A stretch of 22,357 nt of DNA, taken from positions 1-22,357 of the forward strand of contig JANQRM010000029.1 in assembly GCA_028284565.1 (NCBI GenBank), written 5' to 3'. Numbering within the stretch: the first letter of the stretch is position 1; every line of letters begins with the position of its first letter. Of this stretch, positions 6,120 to 15,100 are shown in pieces. A program made the translations under genes and the position numbers. This DNA is from Anaerolineae bacterium. Its GTDB lineage: Bacteria; Chloroflexota; Anaerolineae; Aggregatilineales; Phototrophicaceae. Under the pieces are notes generated by a model that saw nothing but the letters and a program-made list of their open reading frames with translations, did no database searches and was not told where the DNA came from.

Positions 6120-7544
6120 ATGGGCAAAAAAAACCAGAACACCTCGTTCCGTAAAAGTGTCGATAAGATGGTTGACCGCGCTTTGGCGTACATGGATTTA
6201 CCACCCGGCTTGCCAGCTGAACTCAAAGCCTGTAACAGTGTCATTAAAGTCCAATTTCCGGTGAAGTTGAATGATGGCGAATATCATGTATTCACGGGAT
6301 GGCGCGCCGTACATAGCGACCATCGCTTGCCTGTGAAAGGTGGGATACGGTATGCACCTAGCGTGAATCAAGATGAGGTCGAGGCTCTGGCATCATTGAT
6401 GACCTATAAGTGTGCGATTGTGAATGTCCCTTATGGTGGCTCTAAAGGTGGATTGCGACTGAATCCACGTGATTATGAAGTTGAAGAGTTGGAAAAAATT
6501 ACGCGCCGATTTGCCCGTGAACTGATCAAAAAAGGCTTTTTGAGTCCGAGTGAAAATGTCCCTGCACCCGATATGGGGACGGGAGAGCGTGAGATGGCGT
6601 GGATTGCAGATGTCTATAAGATTTTGCGTCCGAATGATGTGAATTACTTTGCCTGCGTGACGGGGAAGCCTGTCACAAATGGTGGTATACGGGGGCGGAC
6701 GGAGGCGACTGGGCGCGGAGTGCAATATGTAATTCGAGAATTTTTCCGTCATGAAGATGATGTGAAACGTGCAGGCATGGACGGGGATTTGTGGGGTAAG
6801 ACGGCGGTGATTCAAGGCTTGGGAAATGTAGGTTATCATGCGGCGAAATTTTTAACTGACCAAGATGGGGTGAAAGTTACAGCGGTCATCGAATGGGATG
6901 GTGCGATTGTTGATGACAACGGCATAAATATTGATGACTTAAGCGAACATATATGGATACATCGCGGAGTCACAGGTTATGATAAAGGGCAGTTTGTCGA
7001 AAAAGAGCAAGCGAAGCATGTCCTGACGAAGGAATGCGACATCCTGATTCCAGCGGCATTGGAAGGACAAATCACGCCAGAGAATGCGGCAGATATTCAG
7101 GCGAAACTGATTGTAGAAGCGGCGAATGGACCTGTAACCTATGAAGCGGATGAAATTTTGAATGAAAAAGGCATTGCGATTCTGCCAGATGCTTATGTGA
7201 ATGCGGGTGGGGTGACCGTCTCCTATTTTGAGTGGATTAAGAACATCTCGCATATCCGCTTTGGTCGGATGCAACGTCGCTTGGATGAATGGCGTGGTGG
7301 ACGTATTATTGATGCACTAGAAGAACTGACCGGCAAGCAAGTTCCCATATCCTTGAAGAAAGACATCACGGAAGGCGCAGATGAAGCGACCATGGTGCGG
7401 TCTGGTTTGGATGATACGATGCGTCTCGCCTATCAAGAGGTGCGGACGATGATGCACCTTAGGGAAATCGCAGATTATCGGACAGCGGCGTATGTGGTTG
7501 CACTCCAGAAGATTGCCCGCACGTTGATGGAGATGGGGGTGTAA
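6120..7544 (+). CDS. Glutamate/leucine-type amino acid dehydrogenase, probably glutamate dehydrogenase
   Basis: This is a 474-residue member of the Glu/Leu/Phe/Val dehydrogenase family, catalysing reversible oxidative deamination of an amino acid to its 2-oxo acid and ammonia with NAD(P). The N-terminal dimerisation domain has PVKGGIRYAP with K73, the second lysine K97 (TYKCA), the catalytic K109 in GGSKGG, and the catalytic Asp D151 in PAPDMGT. The Rossmann domain has QGLGNVG at about 232-238. Length and the long C-terminal part fit hexameric glutamate dehydrogenase better than leucine dehydrogenase (about 360 residues). I chose the ATG at 6120 because AGGAG lies at 6109-6113; an in-frame ATG at 6033 lacks such a site and would add 29 atypical residues. 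Cytoplasmic enzyme linking nitrogen and carbon metabolism. It is monocistronic as far as can be seen. Coenzyme specificity was not assigned. Confidence 0.9.
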   Translation: MGKKNQNTSFRKSVDKMVDRALAYMDLPPGLPAELKACNSVIKVQFPVKLNDGEYHVFTGWRAVHSDHRLPVKGGIRYAPSVNQDEVEALASLMTYKCAIVNVPYGGSKGGLRLNPRDYEVEELEKITRRFARELIKKGFLSPSENVPAPDMGTGEREMAWIADVYKILRPNDVNYFACVTGKPVTNGGIRGRTEATGRGVQYVIREFFRHEDDVKRAGMDGDLWGKTAVIQGLGNVGYHAAKFLTDQDGVKVTAVIEWDGAIVDDNGINIDDLSEHIWIHRGVTGYDKGQFVEKEQAKHVLTKECDILIPAALEGQITPENAADIQAKLIVEAANGPVTYEADEILNEKGIAILPDAYVNAGGVTVSYFEWIKNISHIRFGRMQRRLDEWRGGRIIDALEELTGKQVPISLKKDITEGADEATMVRSGLDDTMRLAYQEVRTMMHLREIADYRTAAYVVALQKIARTLMEMGV

Positions 7545-7707
7545 GAAAGTAATGAGTTTCGAGGCATGAGTGCTGAATGATGGCGGTTATATTGTTGTTA
7601 GGGGTCAGCCGTCGCTATCAGGAAAGGGATTCTAGACTTAGATTGGCTGTGCAAGCGCGTGATATAGCATCCTCATAACCCAACGCTTGCCCGAATTTGT
7701 ATGAGTA

Positions 7708-8715
7708 TCACCCCACCGGGCTGGGTTCAGAGCAAGGCGGGAGGTTGCTGTATTGCTTCTCCCAATCATCACCATAGAACGAGAGATACTCGGAGACATG
7801 GGTTGACCAGTAGGAATTCTCGTGTTCGCCAACGGGATGCACGACATAGGTATGAGGAATACCTCGTGCGCTGAGTCGGCTGGAGAAGAGTTGCTGGCTG
7901 GGTCCCGATGAATCGCTCGCACCGTTGTCGAGGTACATGCGTATCTCAGCATCCCGCAAGAAGGATGAATTCAACGCAAGTTCAAGCGGATTATACGCGG
8001 GTGGAATCTCGGCGGTATTGTTGGGGAAGAAGGCACTGTGTCCGCCGACAATGCCAAAGATGTCCGGATTCCGCATGGTGATGCTATATGCCCAAAATCC
8101 GCCACGAGAGATGCCCCCGATTCCCCGATGGTTACGATTTTCGATAATGCAGAAGTTGCGCTCAATCGTTGGCAAGAGTTCGTCTAAGATAACAGATTCA
8201 TACGAGGGGTCGGGTGGGAAGGCGTTGAGCTGTCCGATCGTCCCCATGTAGGGCATGACGACGATCATGGGCGGGAGTGCGCCGAGTTGAATGCCTTGAT
8301 CGAGTGCGTCTGGAATGTCTAAATCGACCCATTGCCCTTCTCGATAGCTGAGACCATGCAAGAGAATGACGACAGGATAGCGCGCGCCGGATTCTCGGTA
8401 GCAAGGCGGAAGATAGACATTGTAGCGTAAGTTCTCATTGGCGATTTCGCTGAGGTTGTCCCGGATTTCGATTACTTCGCCCGTATCGACATCACAGGGG
8501 AAGGGTGTGGGCGTGGCAGTGGCATTGGGTGTTGGTGATGGAAATGGCGTGCGGGTAATAGTCGGTGTGTGTGTGGCAGAGGGCAAGACGGTAGCTGTCG
8601 GTGGATTGGTGATGACCACGGCGAGGGGTGTGGGTGCATAGGGCGCGAGTGGGTCGCAGGCAATCAATATCAAGCCTAGAATCAATAGTCGTCCTAACCC
8701 ATGAAATCCGCGCAT
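7708..8715 (-). CDS. Esterase-family lipoprotein (esterase D / PF00756 fold)
   Basis: This is a 335-residue exported alpha/beta hydrolase. Residues 1-20 form a lipoprotein signal ending in the lipobox LIAC, with C20 as the lipidated cysteine. A Thr/Pro-rich spacer follows (about 28-73, repeating TPT/PTP units), which holds the enzyme away from the membrane. The catalytic part has a LLHGLSYREGQW oxyanion region at 118-129, the nucleophile elbow GGISRGG with S203, a candidate Asp (D263 or D267) and H298 in GEHENSYW. The family acts on esters, including feruloyl, acyl and siderophore esters; the substrate here is unknown. I used the ATG at 8715 because it starts directly before the signal sequence; an in-frame ATG at 8757 would put 14 polar residues ahead of it. 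It is divergent from the desaturase gene and ends 163 nt from the convergent dehydrogenase. Confidence 0.88.
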   Translation of the reverse strand: MRGFHGLGRLLILGLILIACDPLAPYAPTPLAVVITNPPTATVLPSATHTPTITRTPFPSPTPNATATPTPFPCDVDTGEVIEIRDNLSEIANENLRYNVYLPPCYRESGARYPVVILLHGLSYREGQWVDLDIPDALDQGIQLGALPPMIVVMPYMGTIGQLNAFPPDPSYESVILDELLPTIERNFCIIENRNHRGIGGISRGGFWAYSITMRNPDIFGIVGGHSAFFPNNTAEIPPAYNPLELALNSSFLRDAEIRMYLDNGASDSSGPSQQLFSSRLSARGIPHTYVVHPVGEHENSYWSTHVSEYLSFYGDDWEKQYSNLPPCSEPSPVG

Positions 8716-8806
8716 CCTGCTTGTGTCCTTCTGTAGCAAATCAATGTGTGTCAGCAAAGCTCAATTTTACACGACTTGGCGTAAGTGGAAAGTGTCCCCA
8801 CCCTAG

Positions 8807-8827
8807 CCCTCCCCGATTCAAGGAGGG
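8807..8827. repeat. Short CCCTCC/GGAGGG hairpin repeat
   Basis: A 6-bp stem, CCCTCC (8807-8812) and GGAGGG (8822-8827), is separated by a 9-nt loop and preceded by CCCCACCCTAG. It sits between the divergent esterase and desaturase genes. Sequences of the type CCCTAGCCCTCCCC...GGAGGGAG resemble widespread bacterial intergenic hairpin repeats. There is no T-run, so a terminator role is not supported. Confidence 0.4.
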
Positions 8828-8893
8828 AGCTTGTTGCTGAGTTCGTGTAGATGGGATGCTCAGGGTTTGTGTTATCTGTCTCTGATCTTTTAT

Positions 8894-8902
8894 TGATATA
8901 AT
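8894..8902 (+). promoter_or_regulatory. Extended -10 promoter for the desaturase gene
   Basis: TGA followed by a perfect TATAAT (8897-8902) gives a textbook extended -10. The predicted start is near 8909, giving a 43-nt leader before the GTG at 8952. A matching -35 is not visible at normal spacing, which is typical when the TGn extension is present. Confidence 0.6.
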
Positions 8903-8951
8903 GACTTCAACCTTAAATGATTGTTTTTAAACAAGTTAAGGATGTAAAATT

Positions 8952-10097
8952 GTGAGTTACGAACCCCTTGCTGAAGTGCGGAAGAATCTCAAAGTTAAAT
9001 GGTATCGCTCGCCGATTCCCGGTTCGAAGTTGCGGGAACTATCAAAGCGAAGTGATGTGCAAGGCTGGATACAAGCGGGTGGGCATCTCGGCTTGTATGT
9101 GCTGACAGGTCTGGCTGTCTTGCTCTTTTGGTCGCAAGCGCAGTGGCTCGGCTTTTTTGTTGCACTGTTTCTTCATGGAACAATAGCGAGCTTTTTTGTG
9201 GGTGTTGCACCGCATGAACTGGGGCATGGGTCAGTGTTTAAGACGAAGCGACTGAACAAAATCTTCTTGTATATCTTTAGTGTACTGAGTTGGTGGGACC
9301 CCTTCGATTATGCGAGTAGCCATACCTATCATCATCGTTATACGCTACACCCCGAAGGAGACCGTGAGAATTTATTGCCTCTCGAACCCAGTTTGAAATC
9401 AACCTTTGTACTTCAACTGTTGACGGTTAATCTATTGACCCAACGGGGGCGGACGTTTGGTAAAGGTGGGCTGTTATCGACCATCTATGTGACGATTCTG
9501 GGGGCGTTTGGTCGGGTTGGAGATATGGACATCCCCGCGAATGAATGGATTCAGTCCTTGCATGATGACCAGCCAGATGAGTATCGTAAGTCGGTGTGGT
9601 ATTCGCGCTTCTTGCTAGTGTTTCATGGGACGATTACTGTGCTTTCCTTACTATCGGGTTATTGGGTGTTTATCTTGATTATTCCGGTTGCGCCCTTTAT
9701 TGCGAATTGGTTGGCATATTTGGTGGGCTTGCCTCAACATTGTGGGCTGATGGAAAATGTCCCCGATTTCCGCAAGAGTGTGCGCTCAATGACCTTGCCA
9801 CTCCCAGTTGAATTTTTGTATTGGCGCATGAATTGGCACACCGAGCATCATATGTATGCGGGAGTCCCCTGCTACAACCTCAAGGCGTTATATCACGAAA
9901 TCGCGGATGATATGCCGAAACCGCGCACGTTAATCGAAGCATGGCGGGAGATGCGAGACATTTGGAGACGACAGAAGGTGGAACCCGATTATGTATTTGA
10001 TACGCCCTTGCCACCCACAGCGAAACATATCCGCACGGATACGCCCGATGAATTGGAAAGTTCGATAGGGGAGTTGGCTCCAGAGGGATTGCGATAG
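8952..10097 (+). CDS. Membrane fatty acid desaturase
   Basis: This 381-residue integral membrane protein has the three histidine boxes of the non-haem di-iron fatty acid desaturase family (PF00487): HELGH at 88-92, HTYHH at 124-128 and HTEHH at 296-300. A further His lies in PQHCG (H263). Hydrophobic segments lie at about 43-60, 64-86, 102-114, 218-236 and 238-260. The protein should introduce a double bond, or a hydroxyl or related oxidation, into an acyl chain or similar lipid using O2 and a reduced ferredoxin-type donor. Regiospecificity and substrate cannot be told. The GTG at 8952 is used, with AAGGA at 8938-8942; there is no in-frame ATG nearby. It is followed after 14 nt by the DinB-like gene, so the two form a probable operon. 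The C-terminal 50 residues are polar and have no recognised domain. Confidence 0.9.
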   Translation: MSYEPLAEVRKNLKVKWYRSPIPGSKLRELSKRSDVQGWIQAGGHLGLYVLTGLAVLLFWSQAQWLGFFVALFLHGTIASFFVGVAPHELGHGSVFKTKRLNKIFLYIFSVLSWWDPFDYASSHTYHHRYTLHPEGDRENLLPLEPSLKSTFVLQLLTVNLLTQRGRTFGKGGLLSTIYVTILGAFGRVGDMDIPANEWIQSLHDDQPDEYRKSVWYSRFLLVFHGTITVLSLLSGYWVFILIIPVAPFIANWLAYLVGLPQHCGLMENVPDFRKSVRSMTLPLPVEFLYWRMNWHTEHHMYAGVPCYNLKALYHEIADDMPKPRTLIEAWREMRDIWRRQKVEPDYVFDTPLPPTAKHIRTDTPDELESSIGELAPEGLR

Positions 10098-10111
10098 CGT
10101 TTGGAGGTGAT

Positions 10112-10606
10112 ATGAAACGTAGCGATATTCAATTGATGTTTGATTATAACTATTGGGCGAATGGGTTAATTTTGAGCCTAGCAAAGAAATTATCCCATGA
10201 ACAATTGACCCAGCTGAATGCCTTCAGTTATGGCAGTTTGCTGGGAACGTTGGCACACACCTTGGATGCGGAGTATGTCTGGCGGACAATGTGTCAAACG
10301 AATGCATTTCAAGGACGGTTGGTGGATAAGGTGGACTTTCCGACTCTGGATTCGCTCATTGATTATTGGGATAAAGAGGAAGCGGAGATGCGGGCGTTTA
10401 TCAATAGCTTGTCGGATGATGATATGACAAAAACCGTCCGCTATGAAGGTGGTGAAGGCATGAGAGAGCGTGTGATGTGGCATTGTCTGTGGCATGTTGT
10501 CAATCATGGAACTCAGCATCGAAGTGAGTGTGCGGTGATGTTGACTGATTTTGGTCAGTCGCCGGGCAATATTGACTTTTCATTGTATATGAATACCAGA
10601 AGCTAG
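10112..10606 (+). CDS. DinB-family protein (DUF664/YfiT-like metal-binding four-helix bundle)
   Basis: This 164-residue protein fits the DinB/YfiT superfamily of four-helix-bundle metal-binding proteins. It begins with the typical MFDYNYWAN and has the three usual metal-binding histidines: H49 (LAHTLDAEYVW), H132 and H136 (HVVNHGTQHRSE). Members include thiol-dependent transferases (bacillithiol or mycothiol S-transferases) and many proteins of unknown role. The name comes from DNA-damage inducibility in Bacillus and does not imply a repair function here. The ATG at 10112 has a strong GGAGGTGA ribosome binding site and lies 14 nt after the desaturase stop, so cotranscription is likely. No functional link with the desaturase is established. 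Cytoplasmic. Confidence 0.88.
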   Translation: MKRSDIQLMFDYNYWANGLILSLAKKLSHEQLTQLNAFSYGSLLGTLAHTLDAEYVWRTMCQTNAFQGRLVDKVDFPTLDSLIDYWDKEEAEMRAFINSLSDDDMTKTVRYEGGEGMRERVMWHCLWHVVNHGTQHRSECAVMLTDFGQSPGNIDFSLYMNTRS

Positions 10607-10618
10607 CTGGATCATGTC

Positions 10619-10627
10619 TGATATACT
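10619..10627 (+). promoter_or_regulatory. Extended -10 placing the transcript start on the next gene's ATG
   Basis: TGA followed by TATACT ends at 10627. With the last -10 base at position -7, the transcript would begin at 10634, which is the A of the ligase gene's ATG. No Shine-Dalgarno sequence precedes that ATG, in agreement with a leaderless mRNA. Confidence 0.5.
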
Positions 10628-10633
10628 CAGTGC

Positions 10634-11965
10634 ATGACAAAGACGAAAAAGTATTCCAACATCCATTTCCCATTGCCTGAATTGTTGTATCTGGCAGAAT
10701 TTGTTTGGCTGATTGCGATGGTGATTGCCTTTTGGCATCACTCGCCGCCGATACGTGATAATTGGGTGGGATTGGTTTTGCTGGCTGTGCCGATTTATAT
10801 GCTTCGCTGGTTGGAACTCAATCGACTGTGGCGACGTACGCGGTTTGATATATGGTTTGTCGCGCTGATTGTGTTGACGGCGATTAGTTACGAATTTGCC
10901 CCAACTGCCCGACAAAATTATTGGGTGATTGTCTGCCGTCCCTTGCTCGGAATCTTTATCGTGCAATATATGGTGACGGTTGCGCGACGAGATGGTTTTT
11001 TCAAATTGATTTTGTGGGCGACGGTTGGGCAGGCACTTATCTTTGGGGGGTTGGGATTGACTTCGGTTCAATGGGAAGCGGGGAAATCCGATATTTTCCA
11101 ACCTGTATTGGATAGTCTGCCTGTGTTGGATACACAAGCGGTGTTGCCGGATATGCTCTTGCGCTTTAATCCAAATGAGTTGGCTGGTTTGTTGGCGTAT
11201 TTGTGTCCCTTGATGGCTGGGTTTGCACTATATCGAAGTAATTCACGATTTCTGCGAGGTGTGGCTGGGGTTGGATTTTTGCTGACGTTGGCGGGATTGA
11301 TGTTGGGGCAAAGTCGTTTTGCGATTGCAGGGGTTCTGTTGGGATTGGCTGTGCTGATTCTATTCGGTATTCCACAAGTCAAATGGCGGGTGCTGGCTTT
11401 AGGATTAGTGGGCGGTCTGGTTGCCTTGCAGGTTGTGATTTTTATTGGACCAACTGCGTCGGGAGACTCAAGTAATGAACCGTCTGCTACCGTTTCTGTG
11501 CGTGACCAGAATACACTCAACGCGCGCTTCCAAACGTGGGAGAGTGCGCTACGGATGATGGGAGATTATCCGCTAACCGGCATTGGTTTGGCGAACTTTC
11601 GGACCGGTGCTAACCGAGAAGCCTATCGTATCCCCTATTATGTGGCACGGGAGACCGTACCGCCTCATGCTCATAATGAGTGGTTGCAGATGGGTGCGGA
11701 TATTGGTGTGGGTGGCGTGATAGTGTTTGCCGGGTTGTATCTCACGACAATTTGGATGATGTGGCTCACATGGCAGGTGAATATGGGGCGATTGCTGGTG
11801 TTGGGTGTAGGTGGAGGGTTGTTGGCGCATTTTGTCTATGGTTTGGGAGATGCGATACCGTTGTGGGATCGTGGGGCGTTTTTGTACTGGTGGTGTATTG
11901 GGTTGTGCGCGATGTTGTATCAACGATTCATCGTATTCGATGCGGAATTGAAGAGGGAAACTTAA
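10634..11965 (+). CDS. O-antigen ligase / Wzy-type polysaccharide polymerase family membrane protein
   Basis: This 443-residue polytopic membrane protein has roughly ten to twelve hydrophobic helices. The large external loop carries the Wzy_C/WaaL signature (PF04932). Within it are QSRFA with R228, the block RFQTWESALRMMGDYPLTG (298-316) then GIGLANF, and PHAHNEWLQMGADIG (344-358) with H345 and H347. Family members join or polymerise polyisoprenyl-linked sugar chains at the outer face of the membrane, or transfer glycans to proteins. Whether this is a ligase, polymerase or protein glycosyltransferase cannot be told. No glycosyltransferases or flippase lie beside it, so it is an orphan in this window. 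The ATG at 10634 has no ribosome binding site, and a -10 element lies just ahead, suggesting leaderless initiation. The 215 nt after its stop hold no gene. Confidence 0.87.
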   Translation: MTKTKKYSNIHFPLPELLYLAEFVWLIAMVIAFWHHSPPIRDNWVGLVLLAVPIYMLRWLELNRLWRRTRFDIWFVALIVLTAISYEFAPTARQNYWVIVCRPLLGIFIVQYMVTVARRDGFFKLILWATVGQALIFGGLGLTSVQWEAGKSDIFQPVLDSLPVLDTQAVLPDMLLRFNPNELAGLLAYLCPLMAGFALYRSNSRFLRGVAGVGFLLTLAGLMLGQSRFAIAGVLLGLAVLILFGIPQVKWRVLALGLVGGLVALQVVIFIGPTASGDSSNEPSATVSVRDQNTLNARFQTWESALRMMGDYPLTGIGLANFRTGANREAYRIPYYVARETVPPHAHNEWLQMGADIGVGGVIVFAGLYLTTIWMMWLTWQVNMGRLLVLGVGGGLLAHFVYGLGDAIPLWDRGAFLYWWCIGLCAMLYQRFIVFDAELKRET

Positions 11966-12180
11966 GGGTTGATGACTGTCAGGTATCCCTCGGCAGGAAA
12001 TTCGTCCTACTCGACCAGAAAACAATTGTTAAGACACTCATATCGCGGTACAAATAGATAAAACTTCATGCTTCTCAGTGGTTTCTTGAAGTATAGTAAA
12101 GTTAGAGGAAAACAAACCTTTGGAGTTTTGGATTCAAGTCGATTTTTTGGAATTGAAGCTGGATCGTTAGTGTAATTTTT

Positions 12181-15100
12181 GTGAATGCAGAGCAAAACCC
12201 AACGCAGGGTGTCGAATCGCTATTGTCGAGGCTTAGACCTCCCCATTTACTCAGTTTGATTCCCGTTCTTTTTGTCCTGATTGGATTAGGGCGGGTGTCG
12301 GCTGGTTTGCAAGCCTTAGAATGGCGTGATAGTGCGATTGTACTAGTGATGATTTCGGGTTTGGTGTTGTTGATAACGGCGGCCATCCTCAATTATCGTC
12401 TTCCCCATACGCTTATTTCTGCCTTTATGCATTTTGCGGTCACGCTGGCCTGGCTGGTTCTGGGCTTGCCCGTCGCTATTTGGATTACCTTAATTGGCAT
12501 TATCTTAGGCACATTGGGCTATTTTCGCTGGGGAACCCGACTCGGCGGGCTCCAGTGGACACCATCGGTTGCTATAGCGCAGTGTCTGACGCAGATTTCG
12601 ATAGTTGGGGTGAGCATTTGTGTGGCGTTTGGTGTCTATACGCTGATGGCAGGTGAAATCCCTGTGCAGACCTTGGGTGCTGAGCAACTGATGCCCATCA
12701 GTTGTGCTCTGTTGGGCGGGTTTGTGAGTAAGCAACTGTTGAGCCTTGCTTTTGAAGAAGCGAGTGTTTGGAAACCCTTCCATCCCTTGAATATGATTCT
12801 GGAGTTGGGTTTGTTAGTGGTGGTGGCTAGCCTACCGACTCTGCTTGCTCAAGCCGGACAAGTCACGTTCATGATTTTTGTGTCTTTTGTCAGCATACAG
12901 GTTGTTCGGTATTATCAAGCACAAATTGCTCGAAAACTCGCTAAAAAACAGATTCAAGAATTATCGGCGATTAATGCGGTTGGACGTAATGTGACGGCGC
13001 ATTTGTCGTTACAAGATGTGTTGATGAGTATTTATCGTGAGGTGCATCAACTGATTCCTGCGGAGACCGTCTTTATCGCCTTGGCAGATGAGGACGATGA
13101 GTCGCTGAACTATCGCTTGGTGATGACGAATGACGAAGCACAAACATGGAATCATGCCCACGCCAGTAGTCCGAGTGATTATGTGAATCAACATCAGTCG
13201 TCCCTCCTCATTCAACGGGGTGAGACCCAACGCCTCAATCAACTGAATATCAACATGAACGGGACATCGGGGGATGTGTATTTGGGTGTTCCCTTGTTGG
13301 TGGGGGATGAATCGCTTGGTGTGTTGGGTGTTGTGGATAACAATCCACAGCGATTCATGCCAGATGCCATACAGACCTTGGAACATATTGCAACGCAGGC
13401 GAGTCTGGCGGTGCGGAATGCGACCTTATATGAACAGATGATGCAATCTGCTGAGAATCTATCGCGGATTAACCAATCGATTCAAGATGTGATCTTTAAC
13501 CTCGACCATCAGGAAGCGATCCAAGTTGCTTGTCAAACCGTACTCGATTTGACGAATGCTCAAGCTTCTGCTTTGATGCTGGTCGATAACCAAGATAAGC
13601 GGTTTATTCAGCTGAATAAGAGTTTACATTTACCCCTCGATTTGCAGGTGGCCCTAGAAAAAAATCCCTATCAGGTTGAGCGTTATCTAAAGGGGGCATT
13701 TACGGTTGAGAATGTCGCGAATAGTGAGGATGCGTTTGCCAAAACCTTGCAAGAGTCAGGTGGATTCTGCGCGTTTGCAGAAGTCCCTCTGCGTTCTGGC
13801 AATACGGTGATTGGGTATATGCTCGTTCTGCATGAAGGGGTGCATCGGTATACCGAACTCGAACTGGATTTGCTGGCGATGTTGACGAGCCAAGTGACGG
13901 TTGCGCTGGACAATGCCGATTTGCTCCAAGCATTGGAACTATACGCATCGGAGCAAGCCCAATTGGTGCATCTATCGAGTATCATGGGGGCGAACCTTGA
14001 ACTAGACCGTATTTTGGGCGATGTCATCACGATTATGAAGCAGATGCTGGACTTGCCCTATGTCGAAATCGGGTTGGTTTCACAATACCGAGATAAGGTG
14101 GATGTTTATTCATTTGAAGCTGACTCGTCGGGTCTGACCATTGTGCGGGAGTATAAAGTTACGGATTATCCTGAAATTGAGACGGTTATTCAACAAGTGT
14201 CGAGCGAGTCGTCGATTTTTCTGTCCCAGGACTCAAATTTATCAGAGCCAATACGTGCGTTGATGGACCCCGCTGACCTGAAGATGATTACCGTCATGCC
14301 GATGGTGGTTCAAGATGAGGTCATTGCGATGATCTTCCTTGGGGATACAACCCCGCGCTTATTTAAGGATAGTGAGCGCCGCTTGATTGATATGGCGACC
14401 TCGCAAGTGGCGACGCAGATTCATAATGCTCAGATACATAACCTGACAGAAGAAGCCCTTGTCCAACGCTTAGAACAACTTGCGCTGATTGAAGATATTG
14501 CCCAGCAGATTTCGCGTTCGCATGATTTGGATTTGATTATCGGTAATGTGCTGGACTCTGCGTTGCGTTCTACGCAAGCCGACCTCGCCTTAATTGCGTT
14601 GCGCGTAGAGGATGGTTCTGGCTATCGAATTCTTGTCAAGCAAGGGTTGGGAATGCCCTATGAGGAAACACGGATTGCCACAACAGGTGTGATTGCAGAT
14701 GTGGTGAAGACGAAGCGTATTCGCATCATTTCGGATAATCGGACTATTCCCAATTATGTATCACCAGACCCAGATAAGGTATTTCTATCCTCGATGGCTG
14801 TGCCGTTGTTGCAGGGCGATGAAGTCATTGGGGTCTTGAATGTAGAAAGTGTTGAACTCGATTTCTTTACAGAAGAACAGTCGGGCTTTATCAAGAGCTT
14901 AGCCGGACATGCGATGATTAGCATCCAAAATGCGCGCTTCTTGCAAGAGCGTCAAGAACAAATCGAAACCTTGACACAATTGCGGACACTGGCACTCCAA
15001 ACCTCGACAGAAGTTGACCAGCAACGGGTGATTGAAGCGGTCTTGACCAACTCGTTGGAGATGTTGGAGGCACACAGGAGCGCATTGTTCAGTTATGATG

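Noticed and set aside
8807..8827. Rho-independent terminator between the esterase and desaturase genes
   Set aside because: The genes are divergent there, so no terminator is expected, and no T-run is present.
11680..12057. 125-codon open frame overlapping the ligase gene end
   Set aside because: It is a Trp/Cys/Val-rich shadow in another frame of a clear membrane protein gene and has no ribosome binding site.
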